NCBI GenBank assembly: GCA_000173575.1
Contig: ABYL01000070.1
Span: 1-35,107, forward strand
Length of the DNA: 35,107 nucleotides
Source of the DNA: Burkholderia sp. H160
Lineage (GTDB): Bacteria; Pseudomonadota; Gammaproteobacteria; Burkholderiales; Burkholderiaceae
Direction: 5' to 3'
A program made the position numbers and the translations under genes. The notes under the pieces were generated by a model, which was given only the letters and a program-made list of their open reading frames with translations, was not told the DNA's origin and made no database searches. This document shows positions 17,344-26,501 of the stretch, in pieces. Numbering within the stretch: position 1 is the first letter of the stretch; each line of letters starts with the position of its first letter.

Positions 17344-18033
17344 ATGAACACAAAACGACAACCCGGAACTGAATCGAGCACTGACGACGAAGCCCCGGCC
17401 GCGGCCTCCGACGTGGTGTTTTATGGAGTTCTCCGAGGACTAGAGAACCACACGTTTGTCCCCGGGCAGCGGCTTGTGGAGGCGGATCTAGCGCTGGCCT
17501 TCGGCGTGAGCCGGAACTCGGTGCGAGAGGGACTTCAGCGCCTGGTCTCAGAAGGCGTGATCGAGCTGCTGAAGCACCGGGGTGCGGTGATTCGAACGCT
17601 GGACTTGAGGGATACGATGGCGGTTCTGGATGTCGCAGAACTAATGACGGGCCTGCTTTTGAGGTCAGCGGCGGCACATCAGCAAGAGTATCCGGACCTG
17701 AAGCGGACTCTGATGCAAAGCCTCGATGACCTTCAGGCAGCCCACGATAGCAGGGATGACCCGACGTTTAACCGGTCTCGCAGGGTCTTGTATCGCGCGC
17801 TACTAGATATGGCGAACAACGGGGAACTACGCCGACTATTCCCAATGATAGGCATGCCGATTGTGTATGCGCAACACCGGCTGCCGATGCTGCAACAAAT
17901 ACGAGTCCGTGATTACCGGCGTATGGTTGCCGTTGTCTCGAGTGGGGAAACGGAGGCCGCAGAAGAACTAGGTAGGCAGCACGTGCAGAACGTCAGGACC
18001 TGCATTTGCGACAACTACGCTAAACGATCCTGA
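17344..18033 (+). CDS. GntR-family transcriptional regulator, FadR/FCD subfamily
   Basis: A 229-residue regulator with an N-terminal winged helix-turn-helix (about residues 25-90; LVEADLALAFGVSRNSVREG is the recognition region) and an all-helical FCD-type ligand domain. That domain includes acidic and histidine residues usual for metal-assisted ligand binding. It is transcribed away from the catabolic operon. The operator palindrome sits 44 bases before its ATG, so it probably controls both itself and the operon. The ligand is likely an acyl-CoA or organic acid of the pathway, but this cannot be read. No gene follows directly downstream in the same direction. Confidence 0.9.
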   Translation: MNTKRQPGTESSTDDEAPAAASDVVFYGVLRGLENHTFVPGQRLVEADLALAFGVSRNSVREGLQRLVSEGVIELLKHRGAVIRTLDLRDTMAVLDVAELMTGLLLRSAAAHQQEYPDLKRTLMQSLDDLQAAHDSRDDPTFNRSRRVLYRALLDMANNGELRRLFPMIGMPIVYAQHRLPMLQQIRVRDYRRMVAVVSSGETEAAEELGRQHVQNVRTCICDNYAKRS

Positions 18034-18329
18034 CGGGAATCGTGCCTAAGTTGAAGAGGAGGAACAATTGCAATTGCCCCCTCACGCGTTGGAGAATCAA
18101 CCGTATACGACCGACGAAGGACGCCCCTCAGAGCGAGCTGGCAGAGCGCGTTATGTGTAGTAGCGGTGCCGCTGCCGCCACGCCGCGCCGAGGCGCTCCC
18201 CATCATTGGAGAGTCTTGTCGGTGGTCGCGGTGGATCGGGTATGAACTGAGTCTTCCATGTCAAGGGAGGCGCCGTGCCCGGACGAGACATCAACGACCA
18301 CCAGATGAGGCTTTACATGAAGTACTGAC

Positions 18330-18590
18330 TCAAGGAACGTCCAGCTCAAGCGGCTGCGCGCGCCGGGTATCCGGCCCCGCCGTACTGGACGAGATGCTTC
18401 GGGACCTCCAGCGCTGGACCATCTCTTCGAGTACACCTATTCGTCGCCCGACCAAAATTACCTCGGCTTTGCGCGCCGCGAACAGGGAGGCAAAGTGAGC
18501 ACCGAGCCAGCTTGATGCACCGGTCACCAGAATGCATTTTCCCTGGAGATCACCGTTCGCCCTCGAGAATGTGACGCCTCCATATTGCCC
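18330..18590 (-). pseudogene. SDR-family oxidoreductase, N-terminal remnant
   Basis: Minus-strand translation gives CILVTGASSWLGAHFASLF followed by AEVILVGRRIGVLEEMV. This closely parallels ILITGATSGLGAHFASVFA and SVILTGRREALLEEQV in the intact SDR at 3844-4593. Only the cofactor-binding half of the fold (about 70 residues) remains: no NNAG, catalytic Ser or YxxxK follows, and stops occur in all likely frames. The TGxxxGxG motif has Trp where Gly is usual. The region 18034-18330 shows no recognisable gene and may hold further decayed sequence. Confidence 0.75.
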
Positions 18591-18596
18591 AAACAA

Positions 18597-18650
18597 ATTG
18601 TTGGGCACTTCTAAGGGACAAAATTGCTTCATTCAACTCGTATGATCGAA
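18597..18650 (-). repeat. Degenerate second copy of the operon promoter/operator region
   Basis: This stretch aligns with 17288-17339: both contain ATTGTTGG, then GGACAAAATTG, then TTCAACT and TATGAT in the same order and spacing. In this copy the palindrome is damaged (TTGTTGGGCAC) and the minus-strand -10 is TAGAAG instead of TATGAT. It lies directly upstream of the SDR remnant, as the first copy lies upstream of the operon. It therefore looks like the relic of a related, formerly co-regulated gene. Confidence 0.7.
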
Positions 18651-18819
18651 CAGGCGCTGAGGCAGATCCTAAAATCTGAGATTCTTTAATTCTGATTTAA
18701 GTCGTCAAAGACGAAGACAAATGTATGTGTCATGATTCACGAAGGTTGTCTACTTTCTCACAATTTGCCCAGGAATCACCTAGAATTGAATCTCATCCTC
18801 TCCACTCGGAGGATTTGTT

Positions 18820-19074
18820 ATGAAAAGAATCACCTCAGTCGCATTTGGGATTCTGCTCAGCGTAAATGGCATTGCGTCCGCATTTGCACAAGCCTCCACA
18901 TCACCGTACGATCCGTCGACACCCAAAACCCGCGCCGCAGTTATTGCAGACGCGCAGCGTTGGTTCGCCGCCGGTTTCGATCCTCTGGACTCCTTCCACT
19001 ATCCCAGTACCGCAATGAAAGCGTCTCGCGTCCTCTCGGAACAACGCGAGCAACCGGCAAGTTCCACTCAATAG
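18820..19074 (+). CDS. Small secreted protein, DUF4148-like
   Basis: An 84-residue protein with a clear Sec signal peptide (MKRITS, a hydrophobic stretch, then AFAQA with cleavage expected near residue 25). A short mature domain contains TRAAVIADAQRWFAAGFDPL and a YPS motif. Spacing of the TRAxVxAD, GFDP and YP elements resembles the DUF4148 proteins abundant in Burkholderia, whose function is unknown. A strong GGAGG lies nine bases before the ATG, and TAGAAT at 18781 is a possible -10 box. It is intact while its neighbours are broken, and is followed by a hairpin at 19127. Confidence 0.7.
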   Translation: MKRITSVAFGILLSVNGIASAFAQASTSPYDPSTPKTRAAVIADAQRWFAAGFDPLDSFHYPSTAMKASRVLSEQREQPASSTQ

Positions 19075-19126
19075 CGCCAACCGTTGTTCTTTCGCTTGAA
19101 ATCATCTGCAGAGATGTATGGCACGA

Positions 19127-19153
19127 AACCAGCCCCGATTCGTTGGGCTGGTT
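19127..19153 (+). terminator. Terminator-like hairpin after the DUF4148-like gene
   Basis: A perfect nine-base stem (AACCAGCCC / GGGCTGGTT) encloses a nine-base loop, 52 bases past the stop codon. No uridine run follows, so it may be a weak terminator or an mRNA-stabilising stem. Confidence 0.5.
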
Positions 19154-19265
19154 GTGCTGACAACGTCCGCCTAGTGTGGGTACTGCTCCATCAACGGGAC
19201 AGGGCCTCGCGCCGTAGTTCGCATTCGCCGCGCTTGCATTCGCGTTTTGACGCAGTTGCCATCTC

Positions 19266-19454
19266 CGTTGATGCCGGGTTGATTTCGAAGGGCTGACCAA
19301 GATGCCGCCTGAAGGCGACTTCGCCGTCTGCCGAAGCGGTTTCGCCATACGCCCTGGGGCTCGGCATTTCCCCAAGCGGACTCCAGTGGCCGCGTGTCTG
19401 GACGGCGGCCAGCGCCTCGTCGAGGATCTTCTCCTGCCTGCTAAAAAGTGAATG
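19266..19454 (-). pseudogene. paaN: PaaN (phenylacetate catabolism) N-terminal fragment
   Basis: The minus strand encodes SLFSRQEKILDEALAAVQ, TRGHWSPLGEMPSPRAYGE, then an ADGEVAF and GQPFEIN segment. These resemble the start of PaaN-type aldehyde dehydrogenase proteins of phenylacetate degradation (ring-opening branch). Only about 63 residues remain. The aldehyde dehydrogenase core that should follow is absent; downstream sequence turns into unrelated basic peptide. The match is from memory of the family and is moderate in strength. The flanks 19075-19265 and 19455-19745 show no convincing gene. Confidence 0.55.
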
Positions 19455-19745
19455 GGACCTGAGACTGCACCGAGCGAAATTTCCGGATCGTCCACGAAAA
19501 CCGCAGTGCCCCGCTGCGATCCTCATCTTTTGCATATACGGGTGCGTAAACCATCCCGATGGTAAATGACTTTCTTTTTAATTTTCCGACGGTTACTGGT
19601 TTGATTCGAGTCCGCTCCTGACCCAGCATCAAGTGACACTGACGACGAGGAAGCGCCGACCTCCGCCCCGGCGACGCGTCCGGACAACGGACCAGCCATA
19701 CGCAGCTGGCGATACAGACGCGTCGTTGGCATACGCGGCAAACGT

Positions 19746-20996
19746 CTACGGCAGGGCCAACCTCATTGACCCGGCAAGCGCATGCCGACCAGCGCAGTAC
19801 AAGCCCCATTCCTCCATCATCAGACGCCGTCGCTCAAGTTGATCTCGACGCCGGTAGGCCGCCACCGTCTGTGAAGAAATGACGTGCGCTAACGCTTCTT
19901 CCGCGAGCGAATCCGGATATTCCGTGCATTCCGCGACCCCGTCCCGGAACGATGAACGAAAGCCGTGAACGGTGATTCCGTGCCACGACATGCGTTTCAG
20001 CAGAGTCAGCATCGCCATGTTTGATAGCGGTCGCCCTTCCTTGCAGCCGGGAAACAGATAACCGCATTTCGCCTTCGGCAAAGCGCTGCGCACTATCTCG
20101 ACCACTCGCTCGCAGAGCGGCACGCGAAGCGGTCGGCCGCTTTTCGTGCGGTCGCCAGGAATGGACCAGATCCGATGGTCCAGATCGAATTCCTCTGGCC
20201 GCGCAAAGCGTACCTCCTTCGTACGCGTCGCCGTCAGGCTGAGCAGATGCAGAACCCGCGCGGCACGCCGGGGACGTTGCTCAAGTTCATGGACAAACGC
20301 GGGCATTTCTTCCCATGAAAGTGCCGCGTGATGTTTGATCTGTGCGCGCTTCTTCGAACGTGGCAACACCAATCGAAGATGGTCAACCTAGCGCGCCGGG
20401 TTGCTGCCCGTGCGGTGACCTAACACGGTTTCCGCATCGAGAATTGCCTTGATGCGGCCGCGCACGCGGCGGGCTGTCTCCGCCTTCTTCGTCCAGATCG
20501 GCTGGAGTATACGCACGATCATCGCAGTGTCGATATCACGCACGCGGACCTCGCCAATCACCGGATACGCGTATGTCCTGAGCGTGTTGCTCCATTGCTG
20601 CACATGCTTGCGATTTCTCCACTCGGATTCCTGCGCGCGGATGAACGCTTCGGCTGCGTCGCGGAACGTCAAATTGGCCTCGGCCGAGATATCGAGCAAT
20701 TGCCGCCGCTGCTGTTCACGCCGGGCAAGGATCGGGTCAACCTTGTTTCTGGCCATCTCCCGATAAGCCGCGGCCTGTTTCCGTACCTCGCCCAGCGGGA
20801 CCCGCGAAAGCGGACCGAGGCCCATTTCCCGCACATGTCCATCGATCGAGAAGCGGAGCACCCATGAGCGCACGCCGCTATCGGCAATCTGCATAAAGAG
20901 CCCTCCACCGTCGCCGTAGTGGCCCGGGGCCACCTCCTTGGCGACCCGCAATGCGCTGAGCCGGTGCAACTGTCGTCCTGCCATGTTGCCCTCCAC
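19746..20996 (-). pseudogene. P4-type tyrosine integrase interrupted by one amber codon
   Basis: A site-specific recombinase expected to be about 416 residues. The N-terminal part has the DUF4102 arm-binding domain (GHYGDGGGLFMQI, VREMGLGPLS) and the core-binding helices. The C-terminal part has the catalytic Arg in TATRTKEV, the HGFRSSFRD box, a later His in ALAHVI and the Tyr nucleophile in VAAYRRRD. The two parts are in the same frame and are separated only by TAG at 20390-20388, right after NPAR, where this family usually has Trp. A single TGG-to-TAG change explains it. The gene starts 159 bases from the 3' end of the selC tRNA, a known target for this family. An internal restart at 20372 would lack the DNA-binding domains. 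Confidence 0.88.
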
Positions 20997-21029
20997 TCCT
21001 ACCCACGAAACCCACGTTCCTACCCACGA
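20997..21029. repeat. Direct repeats upstream of the integrase (putative arm sites)
   Basis: TCCTACCCACGA occurs at 20997-21008 and again at 21018-21029, a 21-base period (two helical turns). A third ACCCACG core lies between them at 21010-21016. They sit between the integrase start and the tRNA end, where arm-type sites of P4-like integrases are expected. Binding is inferred. Confidence 0.5.
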
Positions 21030-21154
21030 TTCATGCGGAAATTGTGCGGGACATCGGTGGAAGCGGCAAGCACGTCGTTACCCATAAACCGCTTTGAAAT
21101 CAGCGATCTACAGCACGTCTTCGGAAGATATCGGAATACCCGGGAAGCCCCGTC

Positions 21155-21250
21155 TGGCGGAAGGCAGCAGGAGTCGAACCTACCTGAGAGCGTCTGACGC
21201 CCTCAACTGGGTTTGAAGCCCAGCCGCACCACCGGATACGGATGCCTTCC
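21155..21250 (-). tRNA. selC: Selenocysteine tRNA (anticodon UCA)
   Basis: Ninety-six bases including an encoded CCA. The sequence begins GGAAGGCA and ends TGCCTTCC-G-CCA, giving a paired eight-base acceptor stem. The anticodon loop CTTCAAA carries TCA, flanked by GGCTGGG/CCCAG pairing. The extra arm is very long (GAGGGCGTC / GACGCTCTC), and the T arm has GGTTCGACTCC. The long variable arm and extended acceptor are diagnostic of bacterial tRNA-Sec. It lies 49 bases after selB on the same strand, so it may be transcribed with selA-selB. Its 3' end is the likely attachment site of the adjacent integrase; the gene itself is intact. Confidence 0.96.
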
Positions 21251-21299
21251 TACGGTGATTGAATGACGCGTGGCCGGTTGAATCAGATCGCCAGCCGAA

Positions 21300-23213
21300 T
21301 CAAGGCAGATCGAGCCAGCGACTATCCGTGCGGATGAGGTGCAGGCCACGGTGAAAGCGAGTATACCCAACCCGGTCAAAGAACTCCAAAAGCTGGATCG
21401 CGCGTTTTCGGCCGAGTCCGGTCGCGTCGCGAAACGGCGCAGCCGCCACAGTCCCCGCGTTCTTTTGTGCCTCGCCCGCCGCGATCGACGCAAGCTCGCG
21501 AACCACCTGCTGGTGATAGAACAGATCATGCACGACCTGGAACAGCTCGCCCTGGCGCGCGAGCTTGCGCAGCAACTGGCGCACGCGCTCCTCGGGCACA
21601 CTGTGCGCGTTCGCGAGGTCGCGCACCCACGGCGGATCGAAACGCCCCGCCTCGATCTCGGGCAGCAGGGTCGTGGCAAGCGCCTGATCGGCGGCGTCGA
21701 GCGTCACGGTGTGGCCGGGCACATGCAGCCACGGGCCATGTTTGACGAGCTCGCCACGCGCCGCCGCATCGTCGACCAGTGCGCGCCACAACGCGTCGTC
21801 GACTAGTGGCGCAGCGATGCGCCGCAAGCGCGACACGTCCGGGCCGAGTTCATCCGGCGAGCGCTCGTGGTATTGCGCGAGCGCACTCATCAGCCGTCCG
21901 GCAAGCGCCTGCCAGGTTGCGTCGGCGACCAGCAGCGCGTCGTGGCCCGGCAGTTCGATCGTGCGGGTATCGGCCGGCAACGCGAGCGCGGCCGCCGGCA
22001 TCCCCGTCAAGCGCTCCAGCAAGGTACGCGACAAACTGTGTGGCGCGCGCGCGAACAGCGCATCGAGCGAACCGGTGTCGAGCAGCGTTTGTATCGCGTC
22101 AAGCCACGCGAGCCGCTCCGGCGAGCGCCGCTTGCGCGCCGGTGCGAACGGATCGAGAACGTGGCCGCCGCCCACCGTGCGATTGGCCTGTGCATTACGC
22201 ACCACGAAGCGATCGCCCGGCACCGCGCACAGCGGTCGCTCGAACACAAGTTGCACACGCGCGCGCTGACCGGGTGCGAGCGTGTCGCCTTCAAGCAGCG
22301 CGACGTGCGCAACCTGATGCCGCGTGCCGAGATGCACGTGCAGCGGCGCCCATTGTTCGAGCGCATGCGGCGCGTCGGCGAGCAGCGTCAGCATCACGTC
22401 GATGCGCTCGCTCGCTTGCGACAGTCGAGGATCGACGATCCAGTCGCCGCGCTCGATCGCGCTCTTCTCGATGCCCGCCAGATTCAGCGCGCAGCGCTGG
22501 CCGGCGCGACCGGCTTCGGCGGGGCGATTCTGCGCGTGGATGCTGCGCACGCGCACCGGCTGATTTTTCGGCGCGAGCAGCATCGTGTCGCCGACGCTCA
22601 CGCTGCCTGCCACCACGGTCCCGGTGACGATCGTGCCCTGTCCCGGGAGCGTAAACACCCGGTCGACGGCGAGACGGAACAGCCCGTCGTCGCGCTTCAT
22701 GCGCCATGCGGCGGCCTGCTCGCGCAGATGCGCGTTCAGCGCGGCGACCCCTGCATCGCCGTCGCGCGTCGCGCAGGTATCGAACACCGGCGCGTCGCGC
22801 AGCACACTATCGCCGACGAACGCGCTCACTTCGTCGCGCACTTCGCGCAGGCGCTGCTGGTCAACGCGATCGATCTTCGTCAACGCAATTGCGCCGCGCC
22901 GGATGCCGAGCAGTTCGACGATCGCCAGATGCTCGCGCGTTTGCGGCATCACGCCGTCGTCGGCGGCGATCACCAGCAGCGCGAAGTCGATGCCGCTCGC
23001 GCCCGCGGTCATCGTATGTACGAGCTTCTCGTGGCCCGGCACGTCGATCAGACCGAGCACGTCGCCGTTCTCGAGCGGCACGTACGCGTAGCCGAGCTCG
23101 ATCGAAATCCCGCGCGCTTTTTCTTCCTTGAGCCGGTCCGTGTCGACGCCCGTGAGGGCCTTGACGAGGCTCGTTTTGCCGTGGTCGATATGCCCGGCAG
23201 TGCCGACGATCAT
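21300..23213 (-). CDS. selB: Selenocysteine-specific elongation factor
   Basis: GTPase that delivers selenocysteyl-tRNA to the ribosome at UGA codons marked by a SECIS hairpin. The 637-residue protein opens with the G1 loop [11 protein letters not shown] (6-16), followed by [22 protein letters not shown] and LTKIDRVD as the other GTP-binding motifs. Beta-barrel domains follow. The C-terminal winged-helix repeats end in [19 protein letters not shown], the mRNA-binding part specific to SelB and absent from EF-Tu. It starts thirteen bases after selA and is followed by the tRNA it binds. Its RNA target is visible in fdoG at 29869-29911. Confidence 0.97.
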   Translation of the reverse strand: MIVGTAGHIDHGKTSLVKALTGVDTDRLKEEKARGISIELGYAYVPLENGDVLGLIDVPGHEKLVHTMTAGASGIDFALLVIAADDGVMPQTREHLAIVELLGIRRGAIALTKIDRVDQQRLREVRDEVSAFVGDSVLRDAPVFDTCATRDGDAGVAALNAHLREQAAAWRMKRDDGLFRLAVDRVFTLPGQGTIVTGTVVAGSVSVGDTMLLAPKNQPVRVRSIHAQNRPAEAGRAGQRCALNLAGIEKSAIERGDWIVDPRLSQASERIDVMLTLLADAPHALEQWAPLHVHLGTRHQVAHVALLEGDTLAPGQRARVQLVFERPLCAVPGDRFVVRNAQANRTVGGGHVLDPFAPARKRRSPERLAWLDAIQTLLDTGSLDALFARAPHSLSRTLLERLTGMPAAALALPADTRTIELPGHDALLVADATWQALAGRLMSALAQYHERSPDELGPDVSRLRRIAAPLVDDALWRALVDDAAARGELVKHGPWLHVPGHTVTLDAADQALATTLLPEIEAGRFDPPWVRDLANAHSVPEERVRQLLRKLARQGELFQVVHDLFYHQQVVRELASIAAGEAQKNAGTVAAAPFRDATGLGRKRAIQLLEFFDRVGYTRFHRGLHLIRTDSRWLDLP

Positions 23214-23226
23214 GCGTGCCTGTCCT

Positions 23227-24675
23227 TCAGCTGCTTTTCGGTTGAGCGACCAACTGAGCGATCAATTGCGCTTCATCAGCGGCTTCGAGGCAGCGCAGAT
23301 CGAGCCGCAACGCGTCGTCCGCGATCCGGCCGAGCACCGGCCGCGCCATCTCGCGCAACTGTTTTTCGAGCGCAAGCAGATGACGGCCGCCGCGCTTGCC
23401 GTCGGCCATCCGGACGACGAGGCCATAGCTCGGCAGCACGTCGACGGGCAATGCGCCGCTGCCGATCTGGCTGAACATCGGCTCCGCGGCCACGCTGTAG
23501 CGCGCGTCGATCGCCTGCTGCAGCGCCGGCAACACGCGCTGCGCGGCCCCCTGAATATCGTCAGCGGGCCGCGTGAGCAGCCGCAGTGTGGTCAGCCGCT
23601 CAGTCAGTTTTTCCGGCGCGCGATAGAGCCGCAGCACCGGCTCCAACGCCGCGAGCGTCAGCTTGCCGACGCGCAGCGCGCGTTTGAGCGGATGCTTCTT
23701 GATTTTCGCTATCAGGTCGCGCCGCCCGACGATCAGCCCCGCCTGCGGGCCGCCGAGCAGCTTGTCGCCGCTGAACGTGACGACATCGGCGCCGGCCTCG
23801 ACGGTCGCGCGCACGGTCGGCTCGCGCGGCAAGCCCCATTCGCCGAGATCGACGAGCGTGCCGCTGCCGAGATCGACGGCGACGGCGAGTCCGCGCGCAT
23901 GCGCGAGCGATGCGATCTCTTCGATGCCGACTTCCTTCGTGAAACCGCTGATCGCATAGTTGCTCGCGTGGACCTTCATCAGCAGCGCGGTGCGCGCGTT
24001 GATCGCCTGTTCGTAATCCTTCAGATGGGTGCGGTTCGTCGTGCCGACCTCGCGCAGCTTCGCGCCCGCGCGGCTCATGATGTCAGGAATGCGAAACGCG
24101 CCGCCGATTTCGACGAGCTCGCCGCGCGACACCACCACTTCCTTCTTCGCCGCGAGCGCGGACAGCGTGAGCAGCACCGCGGCCGCATTGTTGTTGACGA
24201 CAGTCGCCGCTTCGGCGCCGGTCAGCTCGCAGATCAGATCGTCGATCAGATCGTCGCGGTCGCCGCGCTTGCCGGTGGCGAGATCGAACTCGAGGTTAGC
24301 CGGTTGCGTGAGCGCGGTCATCACGGCGCGCACTGACTCGTCGGGCAACAGCGCGCGGCCCAGGTTCGTGTGCAGCACGGTGCCAGTCAGGTTGAACACG
24401 CTACGCAGCCGCGACGCGTTGCGCGCTTGCAGCGCCGCGGCGACCGTCGTGTGCAGTTGCGTGGTATCGAGCGCGCTGACCCCCGGGTTAGCCGCTGCAT
24501 CGACCGACTGCGCGCTGATGCGCCACGCGTGGAGCGCGGCGCGCAGCGCATCGAGCACCTGCGTGCGGCCGTATTCGCCGACGAGCGGTGCGAATTCCGC
24601 CGACGCCATCACCTTGTCCACCGACGGCACGCGCGCCATCAGCGCGCGCAATTCCGAGCTGCTCACATCGCTCAT
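23227..24675 (-). CDS. selA: L-seryl-tRNA(Sec) selenium transferase
   Basis: PLP enzyme converting seryl-tRNA(Sec) to selenocysteyl-tRNA(Sec) using selenophosphate. From the ATG at 24675 it has 482 residues, slightly longer than typical. The PLP lysine is K305 in [14 protein letters not shown]. The N-terminal tRNA-binding helices, [17 protein letters not shown] and [10 protein letters not shown] are all characteristic. An in-frame TTG six bases upstream exists, but AAGGA six bases before the ATG supports the ATG. It lies 46 bases after fdhE and 13 before selB. Confidence 0.96.
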   Translation of the reverse strand: MSDVSSSELRALMARVPSVDKVMASAEFAPLVGEYGRTQVLDALRAALHAWRISAQSVDAAANPGVSALDTTQLHTTVAAALQARNASRLRSVFNLTGTVLHTNLGRALLPDESVRAVMTALTQPANLEFDLATGKRGDRDDLIDDLICELTGAEAATVVNNNAAAVLLTLSALAAKKEVVVSRGELVEIGGAFRIPDIMSRAGAKLREVGTTNRTHLKDYEQAINARTALLMKVHASNYAISGFTKEVGIEEIASLAHARGLAVAVDLGSGTLVDLGEWGLPREPTVRATVEAGADVVTFSGDKLLGGPQAGLIVGRRDLIAKIKKHPLKRALRVGKLTLAALEPVLRLYRAPEKLTERLTTLRLLTRPADDIQGAAQRVLPALQQAIDARYSVAAEPMFSQIGSGALPVDVLPSYGLVVRMADGKRGGRHLLALEKQLREMARPVLGRIADDALRLDLRCLEAADEAQLIAQLVAQPKSS

Positions 24676-24721
24676 GAGCAATCCTTATGTCGATTCGAAC
24701 CTGCGTCCGGTCAGGTCGCCG

Positions 24722-25720
24722 TCATGCGGACCCGTCGTCCTCCGCTTCGGCCACGCCGGCCGTCTGCTCCGGCCACAGCCACGGATGCGGCGACGCGCGC
24801 CGGTACCCTTCCTCGCCCATCAGCAGATCGAGCGTGAGGCTCGCGAGGTCGTCCGCGAACGGATCGAACTCGTAGTCCTTCGCCTGGATGCCGATCTTGC
24901 GGTAAGTATGGCATTCGTCGCACGACTCCGCCTTCAACGCGGCGTTTTTCGCTTCGGCTTCGCGCGCGGCCGTGTCGGCGTCGGGCGAGCCAGCCACGTG
25001 ATACGCGATTCCTTTGGTCGAATTGCAGTTCGAGCATTTGCTACGGACCATATGCCACTCGGTTGCGCACAGCCCGCATTGCAGATAGCGATAGTTGTCG
25101 TACGCGCCGCCGATGCGCAACGTGCTCGCCACCGGATGCGAGCCGCACACCGGGCACAGGCCCGGCGTGTCGAGGTACGGTACGGCGCGCTTGTTGATGT
25201 CCGCGGCGAGGTCGGTCCACACGACCTGCAGCGCGGCCACGATGAATGGCGCGCTCGCGGGTTCGACGTCCGCGAAGCGCTGCGCGAAGATCGCGTCGGC
25301 CTGCGCTTCGAGCGTGGCGACATCAAACGAGCGCAGGCGCGCGAACAGCGCTACGAGTGGCGGCGTCAACGGGCCCGCGGCTTCGATCCTGTCGAGCAGT
25401 TGCAGCAGCACGGCGCGCCACGCCGGATCGCGCGCGCCGGAAAGCGCGGGAATCAGCGGCATCGAATACTGCTGCGCGCTCGCGATCAGCTCGGCGCTCG
25501 GCGGTTGCGCCTTGAAGTGCGCGAGCACCGCCTGCTGCGCATCGGCGAGCGCCGCCATCAGCCGCAGATAGCCGGCGATCGGATTGCCGCGGGACGCGAG
25601 CTGACGCAGGCGCGCGGCGCGCGGCGCGAACACTTCGAGCCGCTCCGGCATGCGGATGCGGGGTATCGCCGAGGGATCGAGCGACTCGATGTCGGCGGCT
25701 TCGAGAATGCGTTGGACCAA
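24722..25720 (-). CDS. fdhE: Formate dehydrogenase accessory protein FdhE
   Basis: Cytosolic maturation factor for Tat-exported formate dehydrogenases, thought to bind the catalytic subunit before export. The 332-residue protein has the rubredoxin-like cysteine pairs of the family in order: CPVCGSHP, CGLCATEWH, CSNCNSTKG and CDECHTY. The apparent start is TTG at 25720 with AGAGG a short distance upstream; an alternative start could shift the N-terminus slightly. It lies between fdoI (124-base gap) and selA, linking the enzyme genes with the selenocysteine machinery. Confidence 0.93.
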   Translation of the reverse strand: MVQRILEAADIESLDPSAIPRIRMPERLEVFAPRAARLRQLASRGNPIAGYLRLMAALADAQQAVLAHFKAQPPSAELIASAQQYSMPLIPALSGARDPAWRAVLLQLLDRIEAAGPLTPPLVALFARLRSFDVATLEAQADAIFAQRFADVEPASAPFIVAALQVVWTDLAADINKRAVPYLDTPGLCPVCGSHPVASTLRIGGAYDNYRYLQCGLCATEWHMVRSKCSNCNSTKGIAYHVAGSPDADTAAREAEAKNAALKAESCDECHTYRKIGIQAKDYEFDPFADDLASLTLDLLMGEEGYRRASPHPWLWPEQTAGVAEAEDDGSA

Positions 25721-25844
25721 GGTATCGACCTCTGAAAACTGAAGAGCCGCCGCCCGTCATCGACGCGGCGCGGCGGCCCGGTGCCCAAGGCGCTGCATCC
25801 GGCGCATTAAAGCACGCATTGGAGCAGCGCCGGTCGAACTTACT

Positions 25845-26501
25845 TCACTTGCCGATGATTTCCCTGAACCAGTTCGGATGATGCTTGCGTGCCCAGCCAT
25901 AGGTGACGGTGCCACGTGTCATCGCACGCACGGAGCCCTTGACCCACAGCGCCGCATAGACATGCACGATGATGCCCACCATCAGCAGGAACGCCGTCAA
26001 CGCATGCACGACCGCGCCGAACCGGATCAAGCCAATCGGGAAATAGAACGAAAAGTAGCGCCGCCAGATCACGATGCCGCTCAGCAACAGCAGCAGCATG
26101 CAGATCACCATGACGAAGAACAGCAGCTTCTGGCCGGCGTTGTACCTGCCGACCGCGGGCAGGCGCTCCTCGCGATTGTTCATCACGTCGCCGAGCTGCT
26201 TCATCCACTGCATGTCGGCGCTGTCCAGATAGTTGTGATGCCAGAAGCGCAGCGCAAGGATCAGGAACGAGATGAACATCACGCAGCCGATGAACGGATG
26301 CAGAATCCGCGTCCACTGCCCGCCCCCGAGGGTCGCGTACAAAAACGCCATCGACGGATGAAACATCGCGAGACCGGACAGCGCAAGCAATATGAAGCAG
26401 ATCGCGGTGATCCAGTGATTCGTGCGCTCGTTCGGCGTATAGCGCACGATCAGGCGGTTGCCTTTCATGTCCGTGAGGTCGGTTTGCGTGGTGTGGTTCA
26501 T
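25845..26501 (-). CDS. fdoI: Formate dehydrogenase cytochrome b556 (gamma) subunit
   Basis: Inner-membrane dihaem cytochrome b that takes electrons from the FdoH iron-sulfur chain to quinone. The 218-residue protein has four membrane spans: [58 protein letters not shown], and [19 protein letters not shown]. Histidines at the helix ends are fit for haem ligation. The ATG at 26501 overlaps the fdoH stop (ATGA); a longer frame back to 26666 lies inside fdoH and is not credible. The 124-base gap after it contains only a GC-rich inverted repeat. Confidence 0.94.
   Translation of the reverse strand: MNHTTQTDLTDMKGNRLIVRYTPNERTNHWITAICFILLALSGLAMFHPSMAFLYATLGGGQWTRILHPFIGCVMFISFLILALRFWHHNYLDSADMQWMKQLGDVMNNREERLPAVGRYNAGQKLLFFVMVICMLLLLLSGIVIWRRYFSFYFPIGLIRFGAVVHALTAFLLMVGIIVHVYAALWVKGSVRAMTRGTVTYGWARKHHPNWFREIIGK

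Noticed and set aside
18056-18085. A GAGG...CCTC imperfect palindrome after the GntR gene, considered as a terminator.
   Set aside because: Pairing breaks down in the middle and there is no T run.
21867-23474. A 535-codon plus-strand open frame opposite selB.
   Set aside because: Shadow of selB; composition is Arg/Ala/His-rich, without motifs, and it spans the selA-selB junction.
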